DNA of 64,000 bases. It comes from Halovenus marina (lineage in GTDB: Archaea > Halobacteriota > Halobacteria > Halobacteriales > Haloarculaceae). The notes under the pieces are model-generated. The model was not told the DNA's origin and did no database searches. It saw nothing but the letters and a program-made list of their open reading frames with translations. Location: NCBI RefSeq assembly GCF_051414115.1, contig NZ_JBLKNZ010000001.1, forward strand, positions 2,728,001-2,792,000, read 5' to 3'. Positions 24,484 to 33,502 of this stretch are shown one piece after another (the first letter of the stretch is position 1; every line of letters begins with the position of its first letter). The translations under genes and the position numbers were made by a program.

Positions 24484-26526
24484 ATGCCGGATTCGACAGA
24501 TCAATCCCCCCTGAACAGTACCCGACGCAAACTGCTCTCCGTACTCGGCACTGGATCGGTTATCGCACTGGCCGGCTGTAGCGGCGACGATGACGGCGAC
24601 AGTGACGGAGACGGCACCGGCGATGGTGACGGCGATAGCACTGGTGATGGTGACGGCGATAGCACTGGCGATGGTGACGGTGACGGCACCGGCGACGGTG
24701 ATGGCGATGGAACCGGCGACGGTGACGGCGACGGCACCGGTAGCGAAGGTGGAACGCTCAACTACGGCCTGACGGGGCCGACCGATACGGTTGACCCGGT
24801 AATCAGTTCGAGTGCCGAAGAGAGCATCATCTTCAACAACATCTTCGAGACGCTGGTCGCGACCGGAAACGACGGCCAACTGTACAACTGGCTCGCGAGC
24901 AGCTACGAGATTACGGACGTGCAGGGGATCGGCCCCGCCGACTACGAACCGTACATGCGAGAGGTGCCACTCGACGATGACGGGTTCGCCGCCCCCGAGG
25001 ACGGCGCGCAGGTGCTCGTCGAACACCCCGACAATGAGGGCGACACCGGACTCGCGCTGACTGTCGAGGAGGCCCAGGCCGCAGTCGAGGACGGCACCTA
25101 CGGTGTCGAACTGACCGCCGAACTCCACGAGGGCGTCGAGTTCCACAACGGCGAGGAACTGACCGCCCAGCACGTCGTCGATTCGTACGAACGACACGAG
25201 AACACATCGTTCGGGACGCAGGTCTTCGACGACGTCCTCTACTCAGTAGCTGACGGTGACTACTCGCTTCGGATCTACGGACAGGTGCCCGACGTCGAAG
25301 CCAGCCGTCGGCTCCCGGTACCGTACATCTTCTCGAACGAACAGATGGACCTCGAACCGGGAGCGATGGACCCCCGGTCGGAAGCCGCACCGATCGGCAC
25401 CGGACCGTACCAGTTCTCGGAGATGGAGGGCGGCCAGTACTGGATCCTCGAACGACACGACAACTACTGGATGCAGAATGTCGGCGTCGACAACAAAGGG
25501 TGGTCAGACGGCGCGGGTGACGTTCCGGATCGTCCGCCGATTCAAACGCTCGACCTATCCATCATCACGGAGACGTCAACCCGAGCGGGCGCGCTCGAAA
25601 GCGGCGAAATCGACGGCACGTTCAATCTGACCCCCGACCAGCGTGGGAACTTCGCCAACGCGGACGGCTACACCGTCGACGGGACGCCCGCTGGCTCGTT
25701 CGTCTACTTCCAGTTACCAGCCCGTGAGGAAGCCGAGGGGCCGTGGCACCACCAGGAGGTTCGGAAAGCGTTCAACCACTCGATTCCGCGTGGACTTATC
25801 GTCGACGAGATCCGAAACGGCCTCTCCGAGCCGGGTGTGGTGCCGGTGCCACGCGTGGCCGGGAGTTCCTGTACGTTCGGCTACGACGAGGCCGTCGACG
25901 AGTTCGAGGACATGGTCGCGTACGACCTCGACCGGGCGGGCGAACTCATCGAGGAGGCTGGCGTCGAGACGCCGATCGAGACGACCATCGTCACGAACGG
26001 GAACGACGATCCGCGCGTCTCACTCGCGAACCTCACCATCCAGGCGATGAACCAGCGGGACTTCTGGGACATCTCGCTCGAGACCGAACCGACGCTGGAT
26101 GCGCTGTCCGACCGGATCGAGGCCGACGGGTTCTGGCAGACGAACGAGACGGTCCTCATCGGCATCGGCGGGGGCGTCGTCCCGGAACTGTACATGCAGG
26201 TCATCCACAACCCTGCCTTCTTCCAGACCTGCTGTCAGTACCAGAACCTAGACTTCCCGGATCTGGCCGAGGCGCTCAACGAGGCCAGCACCAGCCTCGA
26301 CGCCGTCGAAGACCCCGACTACAGACGACAGGTCTGGATGGACGACATCCACCCATCGGTGCTGGAACTCTCGGCGAACTGCCTCATCGACTTCGAGGAA
26401 GAGACAGGTATCGTCAACTCCAACGTCGTCTCTGGCTTCCGGAAGTACTTCAGCCAGTCGGGGACGCTAAGCTACATGACCTACGCGCCCTACGACGGCG
26501 TTGCAGCGAGTGTCAATCAGTCGTAA
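24484..26526 (+). CDS. ABC peptide/solute-binding lipoprotein (SBP family 5)
   Basis: A 680-residue substrate-binding protein of the DppA/OppA type. A Tat signal (STRRKLLSV) and lipobox (IALAGC) mean export in folded form and membrane anchoring by lipid. After the cysteine comes an Asp/Gly linker of about 60 residues made of 8-residue repeats, then the mature binding domain from about residue 90 (GGTLNYGLTGPTDTVDPV). Blocks EGVEFHNGEELTAQHVVDSY and GTGPYQFSEM are typical of family 5. It starts the operon with permeases and ATPases; the ligand may be peptides, nickel or sugars. Confidence 0.93.
   Translation: MPDSTDQSPLNSTRRKLLSVLGTGSVIALAGCSGDDDGDSDGDGTGDGDGDSTGDGDGDSTGDGDGDGTGDGDGDGTGDGDGDGTGSEGGTLNYGLTGPTDTVDPVISSSAEESIIFNNIFETLVATGNDGQLYNWLASSYEITDVQGIGPADYEPYMREVPLDDDGFAAPEDGAQVLVEHPDNEGDTGLALTVEEAQAAVEDGTYGVELTAELHEGVEFHNGEELTAQHVVDSYERHENTSFGTQVFDDVLYSVADGDYSLRIYGQVPDVEASRRLPVPYIFSNEQMDLEPGAMDPRSEAAPIGTGPYQFSEMEGGQYWILERHDNYWMQNVGVDNKGWSDGAGDVPDRPPIQTLDLSIITETSTRAGALESGEIDGTFNLTPDQRGNFANADGYTVDGTPAGSFVYFQLPAREEAEGPWHHQEVRKAFNHSIPRGLIVDEIRNGLSEPGVVPVPRVAGSSCTFGYDEAVDEFEDMVAYDLDRAGELIEEAGVETPIETTIVTNGNDDPRVSLANLTIQAMNQRDFWDISLETEPTLDALSDRIEADGFWQTNETVLIGIGGGVVPELYMQVIHNPAFFQTCCQYQNLDFPDLAEALNEASTSLDAVEDPDYRRQVWMDDIHPSVLELSANCLIDFEEETGIVNSNVVSGFRKYFSQSGTLSYMTYAPYDGVAASVNQS
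24616..24735 (+). repeat. Five tandem 24-bp repeats coding for TGDGDGD(S/G)
   Basis: Residues 45-84 of the binding lipoprotein are five units of Thr-Gly-Asp-Gly-Asp-Gly-Asp-Ser/Gly. They form a flexible, highly charged spacer between the lipid anchor and the binding domain. Codon differences (GAT/GAC, GGC/GGT) between units show that the array is not freshly made. Confidence 0.9.
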
Positions 26527-26583
26527 CCATCGGTCACGGCCAATCACTGACTCACGCCAACCAATCTCAAAACATTATCTCAA

Positions 26584-27534
26584 ATGAGTCTCAGACGCTT
26601 CATATTCAAGCGCATTCTGACGTTCTTCCCCATCATGATCGGGGTGTCAGTGATAACGTTCGCGCTGATCAATCTGACCCCCGGTGACCCGCTCTCGGTG
26701 GTTGTGGACGGAAACCCGAACATCACGCCAGCACAGGAAGCCGCACTGCGTCGCCAGTACGGGCTCGACAAACCGGCCTGGCGACGGTATTTCATCTGGA
26801 TGAGCAACGTCCTGCAGGGGGATCTCGGAACAGTCTACGCGAGCGGACGTAACGTGTTGCCGCTGATCGTCCGACGGCTCCCAGAAACGATCGCGCTCGG
26901 CCTGTTCGGCTGGGTGATGGCGCTTCTCATCGCAATCCCGACAGGGATCTACGCTGCGGTCAAGAAGGATCAACTGGGTGACGACGTGAGCCGCGTCATC
27001 GCCCTCTCGGGCATCTCGATCCCGAACTTCTGGCTCGGGCTGATGCTCATCTCGATTTTCGCCGTCACGCTCAACTGGTGGCCGGTTATCCCGCCGCGTG
27101 AACCGCTGTGGCACCCTGACATGCTGTACTATCTCATCCTGCCGGGACTCACAATCGGAACTGCGGCGTCGGCGAACCTGATGCGGATCATGCGCTCGTC
27201 GATGGCCGAGGAGATGAACAAGGAGTACGTGACCGCCGCCCGTGCCAAGGGGCTTCCCGAACGGACAGTCATCCTGAAACACGTCCTGCGGAACTCGCTC
27301 ATCTCGGTTGCGACCATCGCCGCGTTCCTGACCGCGAGCATCCTCTCGGGGTCGGTCGTCGTCGAGGTCGTCTTTAGCTGGCCCGGCATCGGCAACGAGT
27401 TCTTCCAGGCAATCCTGACCGACGAGATAAACGTCGTGATGGCGATCACGCTGTTTCTCGGCGCCGTGATCATCATCATGAACCTCGTCGCCGATATCGT
27501 CTACGCGCTGCTTGACCCACGAATACGATACTAA
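26584..27534 (+). CDS. ABC transporter permease, DppB/OppB type
   Basis: A 316-residue integral membrane protein with six predicted helices. The N-terminal helix (FIFKRILTFFPIMIGVSVITF) is typical of DppB. The cytoplasmic coupling motif EAA-loop is visible as YVTAARAKGLPERTVILKHVLRN near residues 218-240. It pairs with the DppC-type permease encoded 3 bp downstream. It lies 57 bp after the binding protein gene, within one operon. Confidence 0.93.
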   Translation: MSLRRFIFKRILTFFPIMIGVSVITFALINLTPGDPLSVVVDGNPNITPAQEAALRRQYGLDKPAWRRYFIWMSNVLQGDLGTVYASGRNVLPLIVRRLPETIALGLFGWVMALLIAIPTGIYAAVKKDQLGDDVSRVIALSGISIPNFWLGLMLISIFAVTLNWWPVIPPREPLWHPDMLYYLILPGLTIGTAASANLMRIMRSSMAEEMNKEYVTAARAKGLPERTVILKHVLRNSLISVATIAAFLTASILSGSVVVEVVFSWPGIGNEFFQAILTDEINVVMAITLFLGAVIIIMNLVADIVYALLDPRIRY

Positions 27535-27536
27535 CT

Positions 27537-28589
27537 ATGAGTACACAGCGAGGCCGAATCGAGATACGTGGTTTCGACCCGGACGCGGTGACCGACCGCG
27601 AGGAACTGATGTCACCACAGTCCGGGGGCGAACAGGAATCGAAGAGCCGCTGGCAACGCGCCTACCGACGGTTCCGGTCGAACCGGAGCGCGATGCTCGG
27701 GCTCGCAATCGTCGCGTTCATGGCGGTGATCGCCTTCTTCGCCCGTCCGATCACCATCGGCGGGGTCCCGATCCAGCCGTTCCAGCTTGCGCCCTACGAC
27801 CAGAATCAGATCCTCTTTCTGGAATTCCCCGGCAAGGGTGTCGGGTCCGACGAGTCACCGTTCCAGGCGGGGTTGCTCGACCACCCCTTCGGCACCGACC
27901 AGGAGGGGCGTGACCTGTTCTCGCGTGTGCTGATCGGAAGTCGCTGGAGCGTCTCGATCGGATTCGTCGTGGTCGCCTTTGCCGCGTCTATTGGCACCAT
28001 CTACGGGAGTATCGCCGCGTACTACGGGGGCTGGCTCGACGAGATCATGATGCGAATCGTCGACGTCTTCTTCGCGTTCCCGGCACTCCTGCTGGCGCTT
28101 GTCATCGTCTTTCAGCTCGGCGGTGGCTACCTCCAACTCGTCGCCGCGTTCGTCATCCCCGGCTGGGCGACGTACGCCCGTATCATCCGGGGTGAAGTGC
28201 TGAAGGTCAAAGAGACCGAGTACGCGACCGCCGCGAAAGCACTCGGCGCACGGGATCGGTCTGTGATCTTCAGACACATCGTGCCGAACTCGATAGCGCC
28301 GATCATCGTGCAGGCGTCGCTCTCGGTCGGGACGACCGTCATCGGCGTCGCCGCGCTGGGCTTTCTCGGTGTTGGCTTCGAGGCCGGAACGCCCGAGTGG
28401 GGCACGATGCTCAACAACGTCCGACAGAGCCTCATCCAGGGGCCCGGCGCGACGATTAACTGGTGGCAGACGCTGTTCCCCGGGGCGGCCATCTTCCTGT
28501 ACGTGATGGCGATGAACCTCATCGGTGACGGCCTCAACGACGCACTCGACGCACAGGAAGGCGACACGGTCGTCGGAGGTGGCGGCTGA
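27537..28589 (+). CDS. ABC transporter permease, DppC/OppC type
   Basis: A 350-residue permease with a cytoplasmic N-terminus of about 50 residues and six membrane segments. The DppC family fold shows FGTDQEGRDLFSRVLIGSR after the first helix and the coupling loop YATAAKALGARDRSVIFRHI. The periplasmic-side loop after helix 1 is long. Its last base overlaps the ATG of the first ATPase gene (TGATG), suggesting coupled translation. Confidence 0.93.
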   Translation: MSTQRGRIEIRGFDPDAVTDREELMSPQSGGEQESKSRWQRAYRRFRSNRSAMLGLAIVAFMAVIAFFARPITIGGVPIQPFQLAPYDQNQILFLEFPGKGVGSDESPFQAGLLDHPFGTDQEGRDLFSRVLIGSRWSVSIGFVVVAFAASIGTIYGSIAAYYGGWLDEIMMRIVDVFFAFPALLLALVIVFQLGGGYLQLVAAFVIPGWATYARIIRGEVLKVKETEYATAAKALGARDRSVIFRHIVPNSIAPIIVQASLSVGTTVIGVAALGFLGVGFEAGTPEWGTMLNNVRQSLIQGPGATINWWQTLFPGAAIFLYVMAMNLIGDGLNDALDAQEGDTVVGGGG

Positions 28590-29647
28590 TGGCGCTGCTC
28601 GAAGTCGAGGACCTGTCGGTGAACTTCTACACCGAGGAGGGTGTCGTCAACGCCATCGACGGCCTCTCCTATCAGGTCGAGCGCGGCGAGAAGTTCGGCG
28701 TCGTCGGTGAGAGCGGAGCCGGAAAGAGCGTCACCGCCTTCTCGCTGTTGCGCCTCATCGAGAACCCCGGCCGGATCGAGAGCGGCGAGATCCGATTCAA
28801 GGGGGAGAACCTGCTCGAGATGTCCGAATCGGAGGTGCGGGACATCCGGGGCAACGAGATCGCGATGATCTTCCAGGAGGCCCAGACCGCGCTCAACCCC
28901 GTGTACACGGTCGGCGAACAGATCTCCGAGGCGATCAGACACCATCTCGATTACAGCGACGAAGAGGCACGGGAGCGAACCATTCACCTGCTCGACGAGG
29001 TCGGTATCCCCGAAGCGGAAGCGCGGTACGACGACTACCCACACCAGTTCTCGGGTGGAATGCAACAGCGCGCGGTCATCGCGATGGCGCTGTCCTGTGA
29101 CCCCGACCTGATCATCGCAGACGAGCCGACGACGGCGCTCGACGTGACCATCGAGGCGAAGATCCTCGAACAGCTCGAAGAGCTCGCAGACGAGTTCGAC
29201 ACCGCGATCCAGCTCATCACTCACGACCTCGGCGTTATTGCCGAAATCTGTGATCGGGTCATGGTGATGTACGCGGGCAAACCCGTCGAGAAAGCGCCCG
29301 TCGACGACCTGTACTACGATCCGAAACACCCCTACACGGTCGGGCTGATGAGTTCGATCCCCCGGATCGGCGACACGCGCGACCGCCTCCAGACCATCCC
29401 GGGGACGATGCCCGACATGATCGACGTCCCGTCCGGCTGTAGCTTCCATCCCCGGTGTCCCTACGCGGAAGAGGCGTGTACGCGCACGGAGCCGTCGCTG
29501 GTCGACACCGAAACCGGGGCGGAGGCGACAGCCAGCACCGAACACTCCGCGGCCTGTCTCGAATACACCGGCGACCTGATGGAGGGGCTCACCTACGAGG
29601 TGTCGGTTCGCGATGAGATGTCTGCGAGCACGGAGGGTGATGACTGA
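28589..29647 (+). CDS. ABC transporter ATPase, DppD/OppD type
   Basis: A 352-residue ATPase: Walker A GESGAGKS near residue 40, signature SGGMQQR near 152, Walker B LIIADEPTTALD and the H-loop HD. The C-terminal oligopeptide-transporter extension contains the cysteine-rich SGCSFHPRCPYAEEAC. One of the two nucleotide-binding subunits. It overlaps both neighbours by one base. Confidence 0.94.
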   Translation: MALLEVEDLSVNFYTEEGVVNAIDGLSYQVERGEKFGVVGESGAGKSVTAFSLLRLIENPGRIESGEIRFKGENLLEMSESEVRDIRGNEIAMIFQEAQTALNPVYTVGEQISEAIRHHLDYSDEEARERTIHLLDEVGIPEAEARYDDYPHQFSGGMQQRAVIAMALSCDPDLIIADEPTTALDVTIEAKILEQLEELADEFDTAIQLITHDLGVIAEICDRVMVMYAGKPVEKAPVDDLYYDPKHPYTVGLMSSIPRIGDTRDRLQTIPGTMPDMIDVPSGCSFHPRCPYAEEACTRTEPSLVDTETGAEATASTEHSAACLEYTGDLMEGLTYEVSVRDEMSASTEGDD

Positions 29648-30999
29648 TGGCTCGCGACAAGCCAGTCCTCGAAGCCGAAAATCTCACGAAGTACTACGAT
29701 TCGAGTCAGGGATTTCTCGACAGCCTGTTCGGCCGACAGCAGTACGTCAAGGCGGTCGACGGGGTGGATTTCTCGGTCGAAGCGGGGGAAACGCTCGGCA
29801 TCGTCGGGGAAAGTGGCTGTGGCAAGACGACGCTCGGCCGGGCCGTGTTGCGCCTGATCGAACCGACCGACGGTTCGATCACCTACCGCAAGGAACACGA
29901 CGACGGCTCTATCGAGGAAATCGACCTGATGGACGTGTCGAGCTCGCAACTCCGGGACCTGCGCAAGGACCTGCAGTACATCTTTCAGGACCCCTTCGCA
30001 AGTCTGAACCCCCGACTCACCGTCGGTGACATCATCGGTGAACCGCTCGACATCCACGACATCGCGAGCGGGCAAGAGCGCATGAACCGCATCCACGAAC
30101 TGCTCGATATCGTCGGGTTGAATCCCAGTCACACCGACCGGTATCCACACGAGTTCTCCGGCGGCCAGCGCCAGCGCATCGGCATCGCACGCGCCCTCGC
30201 AGTCGACCCGGAGGTCATCGTCTGCGACGAACCCGTCAGCGCGCTCGACGTGAGCGTCCAGGCGCAGATCCTGAACCTCCTCGAAGACCTGCAAGAGGAG
30301 TTCGGCATCGCCTACGTCTTCATCGCACACGACCTCAGCGTGGTCGAGCACATCTCCGACCGCATCGCGGTGATGTATCTCGGCCAGTTTGCCGAGGTGG
30401 GAACCACCGCGGAGGTGTTCGACCCGCCACACCACCCCTACACGGAGGCGCTGCTCTCTGCGATTCCGGAGCCAGACCCGGGCTGGGAGGCCGACCGCAT
30501 CTTCCTGCCGGGGACCGTTCCGTCGCCGCTGAACCCTCCATCCGGCTGTCGGTTCCACACCCGCTGTCCGCGGGTGATTCCGCCCGAAGAGTACGAGTTC
30601 GACCAGAGCGTCTGGCGAAATCTACTCGATCTGAAAGTCAGGCTCCGGGACGCAGAATCGATCGAGAACGTGGTGACCGTGACCGGCGAGGAGAACGCGA
30701 CAGCGGAAGCACACGCCGAGTTCGACGAACTCGTCCGCGACGAGTTCGACCTGCCGGACCGACTCTCGGATACCGAGGCCGAAACGGTGCTCGGGGAGGC
30801 GATCACGCACCTCCACGACGACGAGATTGCCGAGGCTGCAACGGAACTCTCCGACGCGTTCGAGTCGCCGTGTGAGCAGGTCGACCCCCCCGAGGTCCAG
30901 ACCGGCGACACCCACCGGATCGCCTGTCTGCTGTACGACGACGAGTACACCGAGGAGTGGACAGCCGAAATCGAGAGCGATGCTTTCGCAGATGACTGA
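29647..30999 (+). CDS. ABC transporter ATPase, DppF/OppF type, with long C-terminal extension
   Basis: A 450-residue ATPase with Walker A GESGCGKTT, signature SGGQRQR and Walker B CDEPVSALD, followed by the oligopeptide C-terminal domain with SGCRFHTRCP. Usual DppF proteins have about 330 residues. Here about 120 extra residues follow, acidic and helical, and end FESPCEQVDPPEV with a further Cys pair; such tails occur in haloarchaeal peptide transporters. It forms the heterodimer with the ATPase encoded just upstream. Confidence 0.93.
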   Translation: MARDKPVLEAENLTKYYDSSQGFLDSLFGRQQYVKAVDGVDFSVEAGETLGIVGESGCGKTTLGRAVLRLIEPTDGSITYRKEHDDGSIEEIDLMDVSSSQLRDLRKDLQYIFQDPFASLNPRLTVGDIIGEPLDIHDIASGQERMNRIHELLDIVGLNPSHTDRYPHEFSGGQRQRIGIARALAVDPEVIVCDEPVSALDVSVQAQILNLLEDLQEEFGIAYVFIAHDLSVVEHISDRIAVMYLGQFAEVGTTAEVFDPPHHPYTEALLSAIPEPDPGWEADRIFLPGTVPSPLNPPSGCRFHTRCPRVIPPEEYEFDQSVWRNLLDLKVRLRDAESIENVVTVTGEENATAEAHAEFDELVRDEFDLPDRLSDTEAETVLGEAITHLHDDEIAEAATELSDAFESPCEQVDPPEVQTGDTHRIACLLYDDEYTEEWTAEIESDAFADD

Positions 31000-31065
31000 T
31001 CCGACGCGGTTCGAACAGAGTCCTGGCAGACAGCGTTTTCACCGAGAAACACGGAGGTACGTGTG

Positions 31066-31614
31066 ATGCGCCGCCTGTACGAGTCGAGTGCGGTCAGGCG
31101 CGACGACGACGACCAATTCACCCCGAACGAGCGCGACCGGGAGACGACACCGCGGGCACTGCGGTCGCTGCCGGGCAACTGGCTGAGCCGTCGGCTCGTT
31201 CCCAACTGGCTTCGTTATCGGGCGATTTCTGTCGACATCACCACCGAGCAGTCCGTCTATCCGACCGAGACGTCGATCCCCTTCCGGGTCACGATGAAAA
31301 ACGCGCTGCCCATCCCTGTCGACGTGCCGACAGTCTCGCCGGTGCTGTGGTGCTGGAGTGTCGACGGTCACACCGAAGCATCACACGTGCCGACGCGGGA
31401 CCCGCCCGAGGAACAACACGCGTTTCACTTCGACCGGGGCGAGCAAAAGCAGTTCACCAAGCGCTGGGACGGGCGGTTTCGGCTGTCGGACTCGGAGTGG
31501 GAGCCCGCCGACCCGGGAGAGTACACGCTTGGCGTTCGACTCAACGTCGATGGCGCGAGCAGTCTCGGTCTCGCTGACGAGACGACCGTGCGACTCGACG
31601 GGGGGTCGAACTGA
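31066..31614 (+). CDS. Hypothetical haloarchaeal protein with a beta-sandwich-like domain
   Basis: A 182-residue protein without signal peptide or membrane segment. An N-terminal basic region (SRRLVPNWLRYRAISVDI) is followed by beta-rich sequence with an immunoglobulin-like look: YPTETSIPFRVTMKNALPIPV and PGEYTLGVRLNV. The ATG at 31066 is preferred over the GTG at 31063. It overlaps the next gene by one base, so the two form a unit downstream of the transporter. Its function is unknown. Confidence 0.7.
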   Translation: MRRLYESSAVRRDDDDQFTPNERDRETTPRALRSLPGNWLSRRLVPNWLRYRAISVDITTEQSVYPTETSIPFRVTMKNALPIPVDVPTVSPVLWCWSVDGHTEASHVPTRDPPEEQHAFHFDRGEQKQFTKRWDGRFRLSDSEWEPADPGEYTLGVRLNVDGASSLGLADETTVRLDGGSN

Positions 31615-32516
31615 TGTCGACTGCGGCGCTCACAGACCGCGTGCAGGCGGTGCTCGACAGGGTTCGACAGCCGGAGTACACCGGCGAGAACCGCTGTCTC
31701 CCCTGTACTGTCGTCAATCTCGTGCTCGCACTCCTCGCGAGCGCGCTCGCCGCACTCGTCGCACTCGAACTCGCAGTCGTCGTCTTGCTCGGGTCCGTGC
31801 TCGCCATCGCCGTCCGTGGCTATCTGGTCCCCTACACGCCGACGCTGACGAAGCGATATTTCCCCAACCGCGTGCTCGCGTTCTTCGAGAAGGGGGAGAG
31901 CGAGGACGAGGAGGAGACCTACGAAGCGCTGGAACAGCTTCAGTATCGCCGGGAGAACACGGTCGACCCCGACGAGTTTCTCGTCGAGGCGGGCGTGACC
32001 GAACGAACCGATGGCGGCATCCAGCCGACGGCGTCGTTCACCGACCGCGTTCGCGAACACGTCGAGACGCTGCGCACCGAGGACATGAGCGTCGACAGTT
32101 TCGACTGGGAGACGCTCGGCGGCCTGTTCGATGCCGACCCAGAAGATATCTCTGAGGAGGACCGGGAGTATCCGGCGGTCAAGGTCGGCCACCGTATTCG
32201 GAAGTGGCCGGGAACAGCGGCACTGGTCGCAGACGTGGCGATCGAACGGACACTTCGGGAACACACCGACCGGTGGGAGGCGGTGCCGCTCACGCAACGG
32301 CAGGAGATCCGCGAGGGACTCAGAGTGTTTTTCGAGACCTGTCCGGCCTGTGATGGAACGCCCGAAGTGACCAAAGACCGGGTCGAGTCCTGCTGTCGCT
32401 CGCGCAAAGTGAAGGCGCTTCGCTGTCAGGACTGCGGCCAGCAACTGCTCGAACGCGACCCGAGCGCCGATACATGGACGCCGCGTGCCGGACTCTGGGC
32501 TGACGGCGCGGCGTGA
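31614..32516 (+). CDS. Membrane protein with C-terminal zinc ribbon
   Basis: A 300-residue protein. Two hydrophobic helices are fused in the segment around residues 30-70 (VVNLVLALLASALAAL, then VVLLGSVLAIAVRGYLV). A long acidic cytoplasmic region follows. Near the C-terminus a zinc-ribbon-like set of Cys pairs appears: CPAC, CC and CQDC between about residues 242 and 278. It is coupled by one base to the upstream gene. No family is recognised with confidence; it may bind a regulatory partner or nucleic acid at the membrane (inference). Confidence 0.7.
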   Translation: MSTAALTDRVQAVLDRVRQPEYTGENRCLPCTVVNLVLALLASALAALVALELAVVVLLGSVLAIAVRGYLVPYTPTLTKRYFPNRVLAFFEKGESEDEEETYEALEQLQYRRENTVDPDEFLVEAGVTERTDGGIQPTASFTDRVREHVETLRTEDMSVDSFDWETLGGLFDADPEDISEEDREYPAVKVGHRIRKWPGTAALVADVAIERTLREHTDRWEAVPLTQRQEIREGLRVFFETCPACDGTPEVTKDRVESCCRSRKVKALRCQDCGQQLLERDPSADTWTPRAGLWADGAA

Positions 32517-32543
32517 CGCGGGACGGCGTCCGCGAACGCGAGT

Positions 32544-32879
32544 TCACCACTCGACAGAGAGAGTGCCGTCCCCCTCGGGGTCGGGAGCGAGTTCAGCGCC
32601 AGTCTCGCGGTCGATGACGTGGATGACGCCGCGGTCCTTCTTCGCCGGACAGACCTCGGCAGCGCGGACGTTCTCCTGTAGCTGAGACTCGTCGATGAAG
32701 TAAGCCCGTGGCTGTGCGATTCCGGTTTCGAGGCTCAGTTCCCAGTTGTCAGAGACTTCCGCGCACTTGCCTGCGCCGATGCAGGCGTTCGCCTCGAAGA
32801 TGATCTTGTAGGGTTTCTCCGCCACCGGCGGCGCGTCGGTCTCCCCAATTTCGGTCGGATCGATCGGTTCGTCTGGCAT
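32544..32879 (-). CDS. Ferredoxin, single cluster with three cysteines
   Basis: A 111-residue small ferredoxin. Only three cysteines are present: two in CIGAGKC and one in AAEVCPAKK. The middle Cys of the usual CxxCxxC is Ala, so a [3Fe-4S] cluster is expected instead of [4Fe-4S] (inference). The C-terminal part resembles the Thermus/Mycobacterium single-cluster ferredoxins. It is convergent with the membrane protein and close to the cyclophilin gene on the same strand (24 bp). Confidence 0.85.
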   Translation of the reverse strand: MPDEPIDPTEIGETDAPPVAEKPYKIIFEANACIGAGKCAEVSDNWELSLETGIAQPRAYFIDESQLQENVRAAEVCPAKKDRGVIHVIDRETGAELAPDPEGDGTLSVEW

Positions 32880-32903
32880 CTCAGTAGTATGTCGCCCCAG
32901 CGG

Positions 32904-33449
32904 TCACTCGTTGATCTCGACGGATTCGATGTAGACCGGCGTCGTCGGGCCGTCGTGCATGTCGGTGTCAACATTCCCGATTGCTTCGACGACGTCCATC
33001 CCGTCGATAACTTCACCGAAGACGGCGTGATTGTCGTCGAGGTGTGGCTGTGCGGCGAGCGTGATGAAAAACTGCGAGCCGTTGGTGTCGGGGCCGCTGT
33101 TTGCCATCGAGACGACACCGGCACCGTCGTGGCGAAGTTCCGAGTGGAACTCGTCTTCGAACTCGTAGCCCGGTCCGCCGCGGCCGGTTCCGGTCGGGTC
33201 ACCGGTCTGGATCATGAAATCCTCGATGACGCGGTGGAACTCGACGTCGTTGTACAGCGCATCGCCGCGAATTTCGCCGGATTCGGGGTCTGCCCACGTC
33301 GTCGTGTCCGGTGCCGGGTCGTCGTTTGCGGCGGGGTCGTGTTCGGCCAGGCCGACGAAGTTCTCGACGGTTCGCGGTGCGCGCTCGTCGAACAGGTCGA
33401 TTTCGATGTCCCCTTTCGAGGTGTGCAGCGTCGCGGTCAGGTCACTCAT
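32904..33449 (-). CDS. Cyclophilin-type peptidyl-prolyl cis-trans isomerase
   Basis: A 181-residue cyclophilin catalysing proline isomerisation in the cytoplasm. The hallmark blocks are FHRVIEDFMIQTGDPTGTGRGG and GSQFFITLAAQPHLDDNHAVFGEV. Compared with the minimal bacterial form there is a halophile-type acidic insert after the first strands (PAANDDPAPDTTTWADPESG). The ATG at 33449 is chosen because homology begins there (MSDLTATLHTSKGDIEI); the open frame reaches 33506. Confidence 0.94.
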   Translation of the reverse strand: MSDLTATLHTSKGDIEIDLFDERAPRTVENFVGLAEHDPAANDDPAPDTTTWADPESGEIRGDALYNDVEFHRVIEDFMIQTGDPTGTGRGGPGYEFEDEFHSELRHDGAGVVSMANSGPDTNGSQFFITLAAQPHLDDNHAVFGEVIDGMDVVEAIGNVDTDMHDGPTTPVYIESVEINE

Positions 33450-33502
33450 AACTGGAGAGTGGGCGGGCGACTGGAAAACGATGGCGGTCTGTCCGTCGGC
33501 AG

